Shown: in pieces, positions 1 through 5,701 of the stretch | Numbering within the stretch: the stretch's first letter is position 1 | Layout of the letters: each line of letters starts with the position of its first letter | Assembly (NCBI GenBank): GCA_900552315.1 | Contig: URZM01000120.1 | Span: forward strand, 1-6,553 | Reading direction: 5' to 3' | DNA length: 6,553 bases | Origin: an uncultured Bacteroidales bacterium | GTDB taxonomy: Bacteria; Bacteroidota; Bacteroidia; Bacteroidales; Muribaculaceae | Notes under the pieces: model-generated | What the model was told of the DNA's origin: nothing | Databases searched by the model: none | The model's input: the letters and a program-made list of their open reading frames with translations, nothing else | Program-made: the position numbers and the translations under genes

Positions 1-35
1 CCGGTTTTAAACCCGAACACTCTCTTAATGATGTG

Positions 36-317
36 TCAGAGGTCGATGTAGGTCCTTAGCGCGTCCACGTAGTCCTTGAAGGCATGGCTCCCCTTGTCGG
101 TGACGCGGCAGACGGTTCGGGTCTTGCGCCCCTGGAACCCCTTCTCCACGTCTATGTATCCCGCCTTCGAGAGCTTCTCGATCTGGACGCTGAGATTTCC
201 GGCCGTGGATTCGGTCTTCTCCTTGAGATACACGAAATCCGCCTCCTCTACTGTCATCAGAATCGACATCACCGCGAGTCGCAGCTGCGAGTGCAACAGT
301 GGGTCTAACTCTTTCAT
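36..317 (-). CDS. Winged-helix transcriptional regulator, HTH_34/MarR-like (93 aa)
   Basis: Small DNA-binding regulator, probably a dimeric repressor. The start is the ATG at 317 (MKELDPLLHS...); upstream codons in this frame are only the antisense-like shadow of the neighbouring gene. Residues about 8-88 fit the HTH_34 winged-helix pattern: QLRLAVMSIL as the first helix, DFVYLKEKTESTAGNLSVQI as the helix-turn-helix, KLSKAGYIDVEKGF leading into the wing, GRKTRTVCRVTDKG as the wing and strand, and a last helix AFKDYVDALRTYI. About 90-100 aa is the usual length for this family. The start overlaps the stop of the membrane-protein gene in ATGA, so translation is likely coupled. Two 17-bp palindromes upstream of the operon are its most likely binding sites (inference). 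No ligand domain is present, so the signal is unknown. Family assignment is confident; target and signal are not. Confidence 0.9.
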   Translation of the reverse strand: MKELDPLLHSQLRLAVMSILMTVEEADFVYLKEKTESTAGNLSVQIEKLSKAGYIDVEKGFQGRKTRTVCRVTDKGSHAFKDYVDALRTYIDL

Positions 318-934
318 TGCTTGCGGGCTTTGTGGTTTATGACATATCCGGGGATGAGCATCATGCACATAAAGGCAAGCATGAACATGGGCAGGAACCA
401 ATAGGCGTACAGCGCGACGTCGCCGACAAGGCAGCATGCCGTGAAGATGCCTATCGTCATCCCGACGCCGCCACCTGCCACCAGGGATTTCTCTTTCACG
501 ATTATTCCCTGGGTTATCTCGCCGAAGGGCACTATGATCAGCGCGTAGATGAACATTACGCTCCAGATATGGATACCTGCCATGCTGAAGCCGAGACAGA
601 CTGCGCTTACTATGACGCCGAGTATGCCCACCGTAGTCCATATCTGCGAGGAAATCCTGTCGGAATAGGTTTTGACACCTCGCACTTTTTCAGCCTTTCC
701 GGCCATCACGGGTGTCGCGATGCTCCCCACCGCAGGGATGAGGAACCACAGCCAGTTCCAGGCGGGATTCAGTGTAAGCGCCAGCATCAGCCACACCAGG
801 CCGGTGACCGCGATAGTGAGCCATCCCCACATGAGCATGATGTTGCCGTCGCCGATGTAGCGTTCTTTGGTACGAGAGATCATCTCGGCTATCAGTCGGA
901 TGCTCTCCTTCTCAGTGAGTTTCTTTTCTTCCAT
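314..934 (-). CDS. Six-helix integral membrane protein of unknown function (206 aa)
   Basis: Predicted inner-membrane protein. A charged, probably cytoplasmic N-terminal helix (residues 1-30, with LTEKESIRLIAEMISRTKER) is followed by hydrophobic segments at about 32-54, 60-78, 99-119, 120-140, 152-170 and 173-195, and a short basic tail (HKARKQ). No catalytic motif, ATPase box or transporter signature is visible. It is the first gene of an operon with a winged-helix regulator that starts inside its stop codon. Small membrane proteins paired with an HTH_34-type regulator occur in Bacteroidetes, so a sensing or stress role for the pair is possible but only inferred. The ATG at 934 is supported by the MEEKKLTEKE start; no Shine-Dalgarno sequence is evident. 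The promoter lies about 100 nt upstream, with palindromes in the promoter and in the leader. Confidence 0.85.
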   Translation of the reverse strand: MEEKKLTEKESIRLIAEMISRTKERYIGDGNIMLMWGWLTIAVTGLVWLMLALTLNPAWNWLWFLIPAVGSIATPVMAGKAEKVRGVKTYSDRISSQIWTTVGILGVIVSAVCLGFSMAGIHIWSVMFIYALIIVPFGEITQGIIVKEKSLVAGGGVGMTIGIFTACCLVGDVALYAYWFLPMFMLAFMCMMLIPGYVINHKARKQ

Positions 935-964
935 GAGTTCAAATGGTTTAATTGTTTCTAAAAC

Positions 965-981
965 GGTTTATAACATAAACC
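965..981. promoter_or_regulatory. Palindromic operator-like site, leader copy
   Basis: GGTTTATAACATAAACC: a perfect inverted repeat with 7-bp arms and a 3-bp centre, located in the predicted 5' leader of the membrane-protein/regulator operon, about 30 bp before the start codon. It shares arms GGTTTAT/ATAAACC and the preceding AC with the site at 1046-1062. A half-site GGTTTA lies exactly 20 bp away at 945-950. It is a likely binding site for the operon's own winged-helix regulator (inference). Confidence 0.65.
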
Positions 982-1033
982 TTTGTCGGTTGAAAAAAGG
1001 CGGCACTCGCGATTACCGCCCCCGTTCACGATG

Positions 1034-1065
1034 CAAAGTTAATACGGTTTATAGTATAAACCAAA
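1034..1065 (-). promoter_or_regulatory. Bacteroidetes-type promoter of the membrane-protein/regulator operon
   Basis: On the minus strand the -7 element TAACTTTG (1034-1041) is an exact match to TAnnTTTG, and TTTG at 1062-1065 matches the -33 element. The spacing of about 20 bp is what the Bacteroidetes primary sigma factor uses. Transcription would begin near 1027, giving a leader of about 93 nt before the ATG at 934. A 17-bp palindrome fills most of the spacer. Confidence 0.75.
1046..1062. promoter_or_regulatory. Palindromic operator-like site between -33 and -7
   Basis: GGTTTATAGTATAAACC is a palindrome of 8-bp arms around one central base. It lies between the -33 and -7 elements of the minus-strand promoter, so a bound protein would block RNA polymerase. 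It repeats the arms of the site at 965-981; the centres are 81 bp apart. Autorepression by the downstream winged-helix protein is the simplest reading. Confidence 0.7.
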
Positions 1066-1208
1066 TTATGCCATAAATTTTAACGTCTTTTAACTGATGA
1101 ATCCTGTTCTGGGCACTATTCAGCCGATGTAACCCCTGCAATACCTTTACAATAAATGCCGGGAGGTACCTTAGAAGGGATATGCGTTTATATTTATCAA
1201 AAAAATTA

Positions 1209-1238
1209 TTGCAATACCGAGGATTGTTCGTATATTTG
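1209..1238 (+). promoter_or_regulatory. Bacteroidetes-type promoter upstream of the exported-protein gene
   Basis: TTG at 1209-1211 and TATATTTG at 1231-1238 match the -33 and -7 elements with a 19-bp spacer. Transcription would start near 1245, leaving a leader of about 190 nt before the ATG at 1438. The next gene on this strand is the exported protein. Confidence 0.7.
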
Positions 1239-1437
1239 CGGTATAAAGTCTTTTCACCATGATTTTACTCGATGGAACATTCTCAACACTTATTCAGTTT
1301 TGTGGGGAGGCTTACACTCCGGGATGGAAAATGTGCGTGTATCAAAATCGTATTCCGATAGTGGACTCGTCGGTTTCCTGAAATACAATGTGAAATGATT
1401 TTAAAGTTGTGTGTTTAACGCGTAATATAGGATTTAT

Positions 1438-2223
1438 ATGAGACGATTATTGTCGATTTTGCTGCTCGCCGTTTCTGCGATAACGGCGTTCTCTACAGCT
1501 CAGTTCACGGAAAGGATTCGCGACAACGGCGTGTGCAGGGGGCTTGCCACGTGTCTGTTGGAGCTTGACAGCGCATCCTTCTCGCGTCTTGAGGAGAGGA
1601 TTCCCGATGGGTTGTCCAGCACTGCCTTGTGGAGAAATTATATCGGCTGTTGGAAGATTCAGAATGACTCGCTGTTTCTTGACAGTGTGCTCGTATCGGG
1701 ACATGCTGCCGATAAACCCCGATATGTCCCGGTTCGGCTTGACGATATTTACGCCGCACGGCGCACTCCGTCCGGATATTTTGCCGATTGGGTCACGGAT
1801 ACGCTTCGTATTGTGTCAGGGGATTATGTACGCTACGAGCACTTGGGTTGGTGCTCTTCTTGGGAACATGAGGAGTTTGTCTCGGTCAAGGGAGGTATTG
1901 TCAAGGGGCGTACCGTCTATGAGAACCGTGTTGTCAATCCCGTGTCTCAAGGCGCTCGGAGGCAGGTCGTCGACTCCCTTGACCTGGGACATGTGCCTGG
2001 TAAGATAATCCTGGATGTCAGATGTGAGGATTTTGACAGCCTGGGCAAACCTACGGCCTATAAGGTGAAGGTGGCGCGTGGGTGTGGTGATTCTGCGGTG
2101 GATTGCAGGGTGGCCCGTGTCATAGAGTCTCCCGAGGTATTGTCTCGCATATTGCCAATATATTATATACGAGGGCGTTACCAAGCCGACCGATGGCTAT
2201 TGCCTATTACCGCTCGTCCCTGA
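1438..2223 (+). CDS. Predicted exported protein of unknown function (261 aa)
   Basis: Residues 1-21 form a signal peptide: basic MRR, a hydrophobic core LLSILLLAVSAITAF, and a probable cleavage site after STA before Gln22. No lipobox is seen, so the mature protein is probably periplasmic or secreted. The mature part has seven cysteines (33, 39, 71, 139, 196, 216, 223). A block at 62-81, ALWRNYIGCWKIQNDSLFL, and a later block FADWVTDTLRI (115-125) followed by VRYEHLGW (131-138) resemble, from memory, a pattern in uncharacterised Bacteroidetes proteins; no function is known to me. The C-terminus (YYIRGRYQADRWLLPI) looks like a natural end. Start choice rests on the signal peptide. A weak AGGA lies about 7 nt upstream. 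No convincing terminator follows. Confidence 0.8.
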   Translation: MRRLLSILLLAVSAITAFSTAQFTERIRDNGVCRGLATCLLELDSASFSRLEERIPDGLSSTALWRNYIGCWKIQNDSLFLDSVLVSGHAADKPRYVPVRLDDIYAARRTPSGYFADWVTDTLRIVSGDYVRYEHLGWCSSWEHEEFVSVKGGIVKGRTVYENRVVNPVSQGARRQVVDSLDLGHVPGKIILDVRCEDFDSLGKPTAYKVKVARGCGDSAVDCRVARVIESPEVLSRILPIYYIRGRYQADRWLLPITARP

Positions 2224-2369
2224 GGTGGTTTCAGACGGCAATCAATCGCCGACTCGTGGCTGCTGAATTCCGAAAGTCATGATTGTGTGTGACGCATGTG
2301 TGTCGGGCACATCGGTTCGGGTTGGTGTAAAAAAAGGTGGGATGGGGGTGGGGTATCGGATATTTTTCG

Positions 2370-2377
2370 TAAATTTG
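2370..2377 (+). promoter_or_regulatory. -7 promoter element of the small lipoprotein gene
   Basis: TAAATTTG matches TAnnTTTG exactly. There is no good TTG about 19-21 bp upstream; that position is occupied by the end of a G-rich tract (2336-2353). The predicted start near 2384 gives a leader of about 170 nt. The element is well formed, but the missing -33 motif lowers confidence or suggests an activator. Confidence 0.6.
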
Positions 2378-2427
2378 CAGCGCTTTTGGGATTCCTTTAG
2401 CAGATTTTTTATAAGTAGAAACGAACC

Positions 2428-2541
2428 GGGAGGCGCCCCGTTACGGCACACCCTCACTGGGCCTGGCGAAGCAGGCGGCCCCGCACCTCCCAAACATGAC
2501 AATCTTCCAAACCACACGTCTGTCCCGGGAGCCCGGCAGAC
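2428..2541 (+). promoter_or_regulatory. GC-rich structured 5' leader of the lipoprotein mRNA, or a small RNA
   Basis: Complementary segments suggest a branched RNA fold. GGGAGG (2428-2433) pairs with CCTCCC (2486-2491) and is extended by GC/GC (2435-2436 with 2483-2484). Inside lie CCG-TTA-CGG (2438-2446) and GGGCC (2459-2463) with GGCCC (2477-2481), the latter enclosing GCGAAGC. A separate hairpin, GTCTG (2518-2522) with CAGAC (2537-2541) plus CCGG/CCGG, ends 13 nt before the start codon. I do not recognise a riboswitch class. The fold is by eye only. Confidence 0.4.
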
Positions 2542-2554
2542 AACTGACATTATT

Positions 2555-2998
2555 ATGAAAAAGTTAGCACTTTCCATGATTGCCGCCCTGGCCATCTTCT
2601 CCGTATCTTGCTCCAAGTCTGACAAAGGCGCCGATTCAGCAAATGACTCCACGAAGACAGAGAAGGCTGAGGCAGGCAAGGCCGAGACCGGCGACACAAA
2701 GGCTCAGCTTAAAAAGATAATGGATGATGCGGCTGCCCAGATAGCTGCAAATCCTGCTGATGCAGAAAAAATCTTGATGGATGCTCAGAATAAGGTTATG
2801 GCGATTGGGAACTCTATTTCACCGGAAGAAAGGGCAACGTTAGATCAGGATGCCGAGCTTCTTTCTGCGTCTGAGAATCTTAGGGCTGTATACGATAAGG
2901 CAAGGAATACACAGGGCCCTGCTGGTGACAACGACGTGGAAGGAGTCGAGGAGGTTGAAGCCGTCGAGGCAGTGGCTCCCGCAGCGCCCGCCAACTGA
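2555..2998 (+). CDS. Small predicted lipoprotein with acidic C-terminal tail (147 aa)
   Basis: Residues 1-18 are a lipoprotein signal peptide (MKKLALSMIAALAIFSVS) with the lipidated Cys at 19. The -3 residue is Ser rather than Leu, a mild departure from the classic lipobox. Residues 20-48 are a Lys/Glu/Ala/Ser-rich spacer. Residues 49-118 are predicted mostly helical (TKAQLKKIMDDAAAQIAANP, then ADAEKILMDAQNK, then EERATLDQDAELLSASENLR). Residues 126-147 form an acidic Val/Glu tail ending in a Pro/Ala run. No known domain is recognised. The signal peptide dictates the ATG at 2555; no Shine-Dalgarno sequence is present. The gene stands alone, with its own promoter, a long leader and a terminator 21 nt after the stop. 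The likely location is the periplasmic face of an outer or inner membrane. Confidence 0.85.
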   Translation: MKKLALSMIAALAIFSVSCSKSDKGADSANDSTKTEKAEAGKAETGDTKAQLKKIMDDAAAQIAANPADAEKILMDAQNKVMAIGNSISPEERATLDQDAELLSASENLRAVYDKARNTQGPAGDNDVEGVEEVEAVEAVAPAAPAN

Positions 2999-3018
2999 TC
3001 AGGAGGCAGACAAGATAT

Positions 3019-3068
3019 AAAGAGGGCATTGCAACACCCGGCGGATAGCAGGGGGCAATGCCCTCTTT
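3019..3068 (+). terminator. Strong intrinsic terminator of the small lipoprotein gene
   Basis: AAAGAGGGCATTGC (3019-3032) is perfectly complementary to GCAATGCCCTCTTT (3055-3068), a 14-bp stem with a 22-nt loop, followed by GTTTTTGGTTTG. It begins 21 nt after the lipoprotein stop. Confidence 0.9.
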
Positions 3069-3210
3069 GTTTTTGGTTTGTTTGCTTGGTTGTCAGTCAG
3101 CAGGTGTTGAATGTGTCGCAGAATATGAACCAGGACATTGTCGTATGGGCATATCTTCGTTGTGTATAGTTGGGAATCAATGAGTTGTCCCAACGCGTCG
3201 GAGGTGCGTC

Positions 3211-4538
3211 ATTTCAATTGACCTCACCCGGATAGATTGCGTGAGCGGCAACTATCTGTATGCCATAGGCTCGAATGCCGACGGCACGGCAGGAGCCATA
3301 CTGCGCTCCAACAACAGCGGCACCACCTGGAATAGATACGACAACATACAGCACGCCAACGAGGCCGGAGAATTGGAGCTGGTGCGTCCTGATTTCGGCA
3401 TAACCTGCTTCGGGGCTCTCACTCACCGCTCCCTGATTGTCGGCACCACCGACGGGCAGCTCCTTTCTGACCGCATTGGCACCCGGTCTGCCACGTCCCT
3501 CGCCGGCGTGGAGTCCGAAACCCCGGTGAAATCATACGTAGCCATGGATTTCACCTATGAGGTGATAAACACGGCAGGCGCGGAGAAGGCCGTGACCGGC
3601 TGCATAGCGGCCATACTGGAGGACGGCTCCGGCATCGTATGGTACACCGACGACGGCGCCTCGACTTCCCACCTCTCCGAGACCGCCATGCCCGGCATCC
3701 CGGTAAGCATTGCCAACAACGGCACAGAGTTCTTCCTGACCACTTCCGAGGGCAAGATTTTCATATCGGAGGATGCAGGCAAGACCTGGACGGAGAATTT
3801 CACCGTGCCTGGAGGCGCAGTCGTGACACGCATGGCTTTCGTCGACGCCGCCAAGGGTGTGGCCTTGGCTGGCAATACCCTCTATTTCACCGGCGACGGC
3901 GGCAATACCTGGACACCGGCGACGGTGCCCGGCACCGAGTCTGCGGCGTGGAAGGACGCTGCCTGGAACGGCGAGCAGCTGGTAGTGGCCGGTACAGACG
4001 GCAATTGCTTCATGAGCACCGACGGAGGCGAGACCTTCAAGAAGCAGGAAGGCTTCGAGGGAGACCTCGGGGCGGTAAGCTACAAGGCGTTTGAGAAGGT
4101 GTATAACGTGCTCTGCACCGGCGGCGAGGCTTATCGTATGACCGCTAAGGACAAGGTCAGCGGCTACACGGCAGGCGTGTATGACGTGGAGTCCGACACC
4201 TGGACCCCGCTTCGCAGCACCGGCTATCTCGAAGGCCAGACCCTGTCTTCCCCCTACGACATGTCTCCCGACGGACGCTATATAGTTGGCAATATCCGCG
4301 ACCTGGACGGAGGAGAACGGTCTGCAGTCCCTCCAGGACTACGTGACCGGCACACTCGGCATCGACACCAAAGGCGTAGACATCATGGCTCCTTACGACA
4401 TGTCGCCCAACGGTCGCTACATCTGCGGCCCCGGCCCGGAGCAACGTGATAGACGTGCGCGGCCTGGCACAGGGCGTCTATGTGCTTGACGTGCGTGCCG
4501 ATAATGCTCACAAATCATTCAAGGTGGTGGTAAGATAA
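3211..4538 (+). pseudogene. Broken T9SS-exported Asp-box beta-propeller protein gene
   Basis: Remnant of a secreted BNR/Asp-box beta-propeller. The first frame (up to about 4314) has four Asp-box-like motifs: SNNSGTTW (from 3307), SEDAGKTW (3766), TGDGGNTW (3889) and STDGGETF (4015), followed by SSPYDMSPDGRYIVG, a HAF-like repeat. Coding sense then moves to another frame at about 4313 (ENGLQSLQDYVTGTLGID..., ending MAPYDMSPNGRYICG at 4429). It moves again near 4430-4439 to the third frame, which reads SNVIDVRGLAQGVYVLDVRA...SFKVVVR and stops at 4538. That tail matches the end of a T9SS type A sorting domain. The 5' end lacks a signal peptide; sense-like codons reach back to about 3211 (ISIDLTRIDCVSGNYLYAIG). 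Missing protein at both junctions suggests deletions rather than single-base shifts. The GTG at 3241 is not a credible start. A misassembly is the main alternative. Confidence 0.8.
4252..4429 (+). repeat. Two HAF-like repeat units, 39 bp each, within the pseudogene
   Basis: The 39-bp units at 4252-4290 and 4391-4429 encode PYDMSPDGRYIVG and PYDMSPNGRYICG. By eye they match at 30 of 39 bases, with many differences at third codon positions. This is the signature of protein repeats kept by selection rather than a recent DNA duplication. They lie in different frames because of the intervening break. Confidence 0.65.
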
Positions 4539-4543
4539 GGCGC

Positions 4544-4568
4544 AGTCCCGGCGATAAAGTCCGGGACT
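4544..4568 (+). terminator. Hairpin after the pseudogene, first of two
   Basis: AGTCCCGG (4544-4551) and CCGGGACT (4561-4568) form a perfect 8-bp stem with a 9-nt loop, starting 5 nt after the pseudogene stop. No T-run follows, so it may protect the 3' end or act together with the next hairpin. Confidence 0.55.
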
Positions 4569-4579
4569 ACATGGATTAT

Positions 4580-4620
4580 GATTCGCACAGGTGCCGTCGG
4601 GTGTCTGTGCGAATCGATTT
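4580..4620 (+). terminator. Intrinsic terminator after the pseudogene, second hairpin
   Basis: GATTCGCACAG (4580-4590) is perfectly complementary to CTGTGCGAATC (4605-4615): an 11-bp stem with a 14-nt loop, followed by GATTTTA. This is the probable terminator of the old T9SS gene. Confidence 0.7.
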
Positions 4621-4669
4621 TATGGCGGGGGATGTAAAAGTTCATTTTAGTCCTTTTTGGGGTGCGGTA

Positions 4670-4700
4670 TTGCTGAGGGGGGCATAATGTCGTAACTTTG
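4670..4700 (+). promoter_or_regulatory. Bacteroidetes-type promoter of the two-lipoprotein operon
   Basis: TTG at 4670-4672 and TAACTTTG at 4693-4700 fit the -33 and -7 elements with a 20-bp spacer. The predicted start is near 4707, giving a leader of about 70 nt that is AT-rich just before the start codon and has no Shine-Dalgarno sequence. Confidence 0.8.
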
Positions 4701-4777
4701 CGCTGTCTTTTACATGCTTTTAGGAAAACGCTGACATAATGCGAATAACCAATTTCTAAATATTAATCTATATCACA

Positions 4778-5677
4778 ATGAAGACAATCAAGATCGCGGC
4801 GCTCATGTTCGCCGCAACAGCCCTGGTTTCATGCTCGAACAAGGGTTCGAACTCCGACAGCGCCAACAAAGGTTCAGAGGAGGCTCCCCTGGAGGCCAAG
4901 ACCGCCGAGGCTAAGGTGATGGAAGGCGCTTCCGTCACAGGCGAGGACGCAGAGTTTTTCACTATCGCCGGCCCTGCCGGTGCCGAGACTATCACCATAA
5001 CAGGCACGCCTGACGGCCAGAGCGGCTCCATCACCTGCAAGCTGGACATCACCGTAGTGAAGCCCGTGGGCGAGCCGGTGTATGACCTGGGCGCTACAAC
5101 CAGCTATGATATAGAGCTGCTCGACGCCACCAACAATGTGCTGACAACCATGTCCCTCTCCCAGGCTGACCGCGAGACCCTGCTGGCCGAGCTGCAGAAG
5201 GCCGCTCCCGGCACCGTCACCGTAAACTATTCCACCTCCGCATGGGATGATACTTACAACAAGGTGTTCGACTGCGTGAAGAGCGTGCGCCTGACAAACG
5301 CCGAGGTGCGCACAGAGGCTGAGTGGAACGCCAGCGGATCCGACAGCAGCGACGAGGGCAGCGGCGACGTGGAAGGTGACGACGAGGGCAACGGCGGCGA
5401 AGGCGATGAGAGCGTCAGCGCTTCTTCCTCCAGCTCCAACGAGTGGGACTCCTTGCTCGACGACTATGACTCGTACGTGAGCAAGATGACTTCCTGCATC
5501 TCCAAGATGAGCGGCAACGATCCCACAGCCGCTATGGAGTATGCCCAGGCGCAGATGGAGGCCGCATCTCTCCTCGACAAGCTGAGCCGTGCCAAGAGCG
5601 ACATGACCGCCGCCCAGATGGCCCGCTTCAACAAGATTCAGGCCAAGTACGTGAAAGCTATGCAGCAGGCACGTTAA
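4778..5677 (+). CDS. Predicted lipoprotein: beta domain, acidic linker, C-terminal helical domain (299 aa)
   Basis: Residues 1-18 are a lipoprotein signal peptide with lipobox LVSC (Cys19). A Ser/Asn/Glu-rich spacer runs to about 55. Residues about 56-177 look like a beta-rich domain (FFTIAGPAGAETITITG, ITCKLDITVVKPV, YDIELLDATNNVL, GTVTVNYS, KSVRLTNAEV), with similar layout in the next gene. Residues 185-220 are a low-complexity linker of Ser, Gly, Asp and Glu. Residues 222-297 form a separate helical domain (EWDSLLDDYDSYVSKMTSCI...DPTAAMEYAQAQ...LSRAKSDMTAAQMARFNKIQ). This C-terminal pattern resembles a domain of unknown function common in Bacteroidales lipoproteins (perhaps DUF6591, from memory). 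The enzymatic role is unknown and no catalytic motif is evident. It is first in an operon with the next lipoprotein gene, 24 nt downstream. Confidence 0.88.
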   Translation: MKTIKIAALMFAATALVSCSNKGSNSDSANKGSEEAPLEAKTAEAKVMEGASVTGEDAEFFTIAGPAGAETITITGTPDGQSGSITCKLDITVVKPVGEPVYDLGATTSYDIELLDATNNVLTTMSLSQADRETLLAELQKAAPGTVTVNYSTSAWDDTYNKVFDCVKSVRLTNAEVRTEAEWNASGSDSSDEGSGDVEGDDEGNGGEGDESVSASSSSSNEWDSLLDDYDSYVSKMTSCISKMSGNDPTAAMEYAQAQMEAASLLDKLSRAKSDMTAAQMARFNKIQAKYVKAMQQAR

Positions 5678-5701
5678 CCAACCTCTAAAACATACCCTGA
5701 A

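Larger units (their letters stand above)
935..1437. other. AT-rich intergenic region between divergent transcription units
   Basis: No convincing gene lies here. The left part (935-1065) is the promoter, operators and leader of the minus-strand operon. The middle part (1066-1208) shows nothing recognisable. The right part holds the plus-strand promoter at 1209-1238 and a leader of about 190 nt. Within the leader a 40-codon frame runs from ATG 1259 to TGA 1381 (MILLDGTFST...), and another short frame covers 1156-1398. Neither has a recognised domain or ribosome-binding signal, so neither is called as a gene. Confidence 0.6.
2224..2554. other. Intergenic region: G-rich tract, promoter and structured leader
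   Basis: No gene is supported before the lipoprotein start at 2555. The stretch contains a seven-A run (2329-2335), a G-rich tract (2336-2353), a -7 element (2370-2377) and a GC-rich leader with several potential hairpins (2428-2541). An open frame continues upstream from the lipoprotein to 2279, but its residues are low quality and include the transcribed leader. The lipoprotein signal peptide fixes the real start at 2555. Confidence 0.65.

Noticed and set aside
3..13. GGTTTTAAACC, a palindrome resembling the operator arms
   Set aside because: It has only 5-bp arms and lacks the AT and spacer of the two upstream sites. It lies downstream of the operon, where chance similarity is likely.
1156..1398. 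80-codon open frame in the intergenic region
   Set aside because: It begins upstream of the promoter at 1209-1238, has no domain, signal peptide or hydrophobic pattern, and reads like random AT-rich translation.
2428..2491. Possible SRP RNA, because of GAAGCAG in a GC-rich hairpin
   Set aside because: The conserved SRP apical loop (GGAA tetraloop with AGCAG internal loop) is not present in the right arrangement, and the stem is too short.
2279..2554. N-terminal extension of the small lipoprotein to an ATG at 2279
   Set aside because: It would bury a clear lipoprotein signal peptide inside the protein and would start upstream of the -7 element at 2370-2377.
3169..3194. Inverted repeat GTTGGGA/TCCCAAC before the pseudogene
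   Set aside because: The 7-bp arms with a 12-nt loop and no T-run are short enough to arise by chance. There is no partner copy at the other end of the pseudogene to suggest an invertible or inserted element.
4313..4440. Programmed ribosomal frameshifting joining the three frames
   Set aside because: No slippery heptamer is seen at either junction. Protein sequence is missing at both points, which frameshifting would not explain.
3241..4449. A 402-residue intact secreted protein
   Set aside because: It has no signal peptide, the GTG start is in the middle of propeller-like sequence, and the last 40 or so residues are an out-of-frame Arg/His-rich reading of the next segment.
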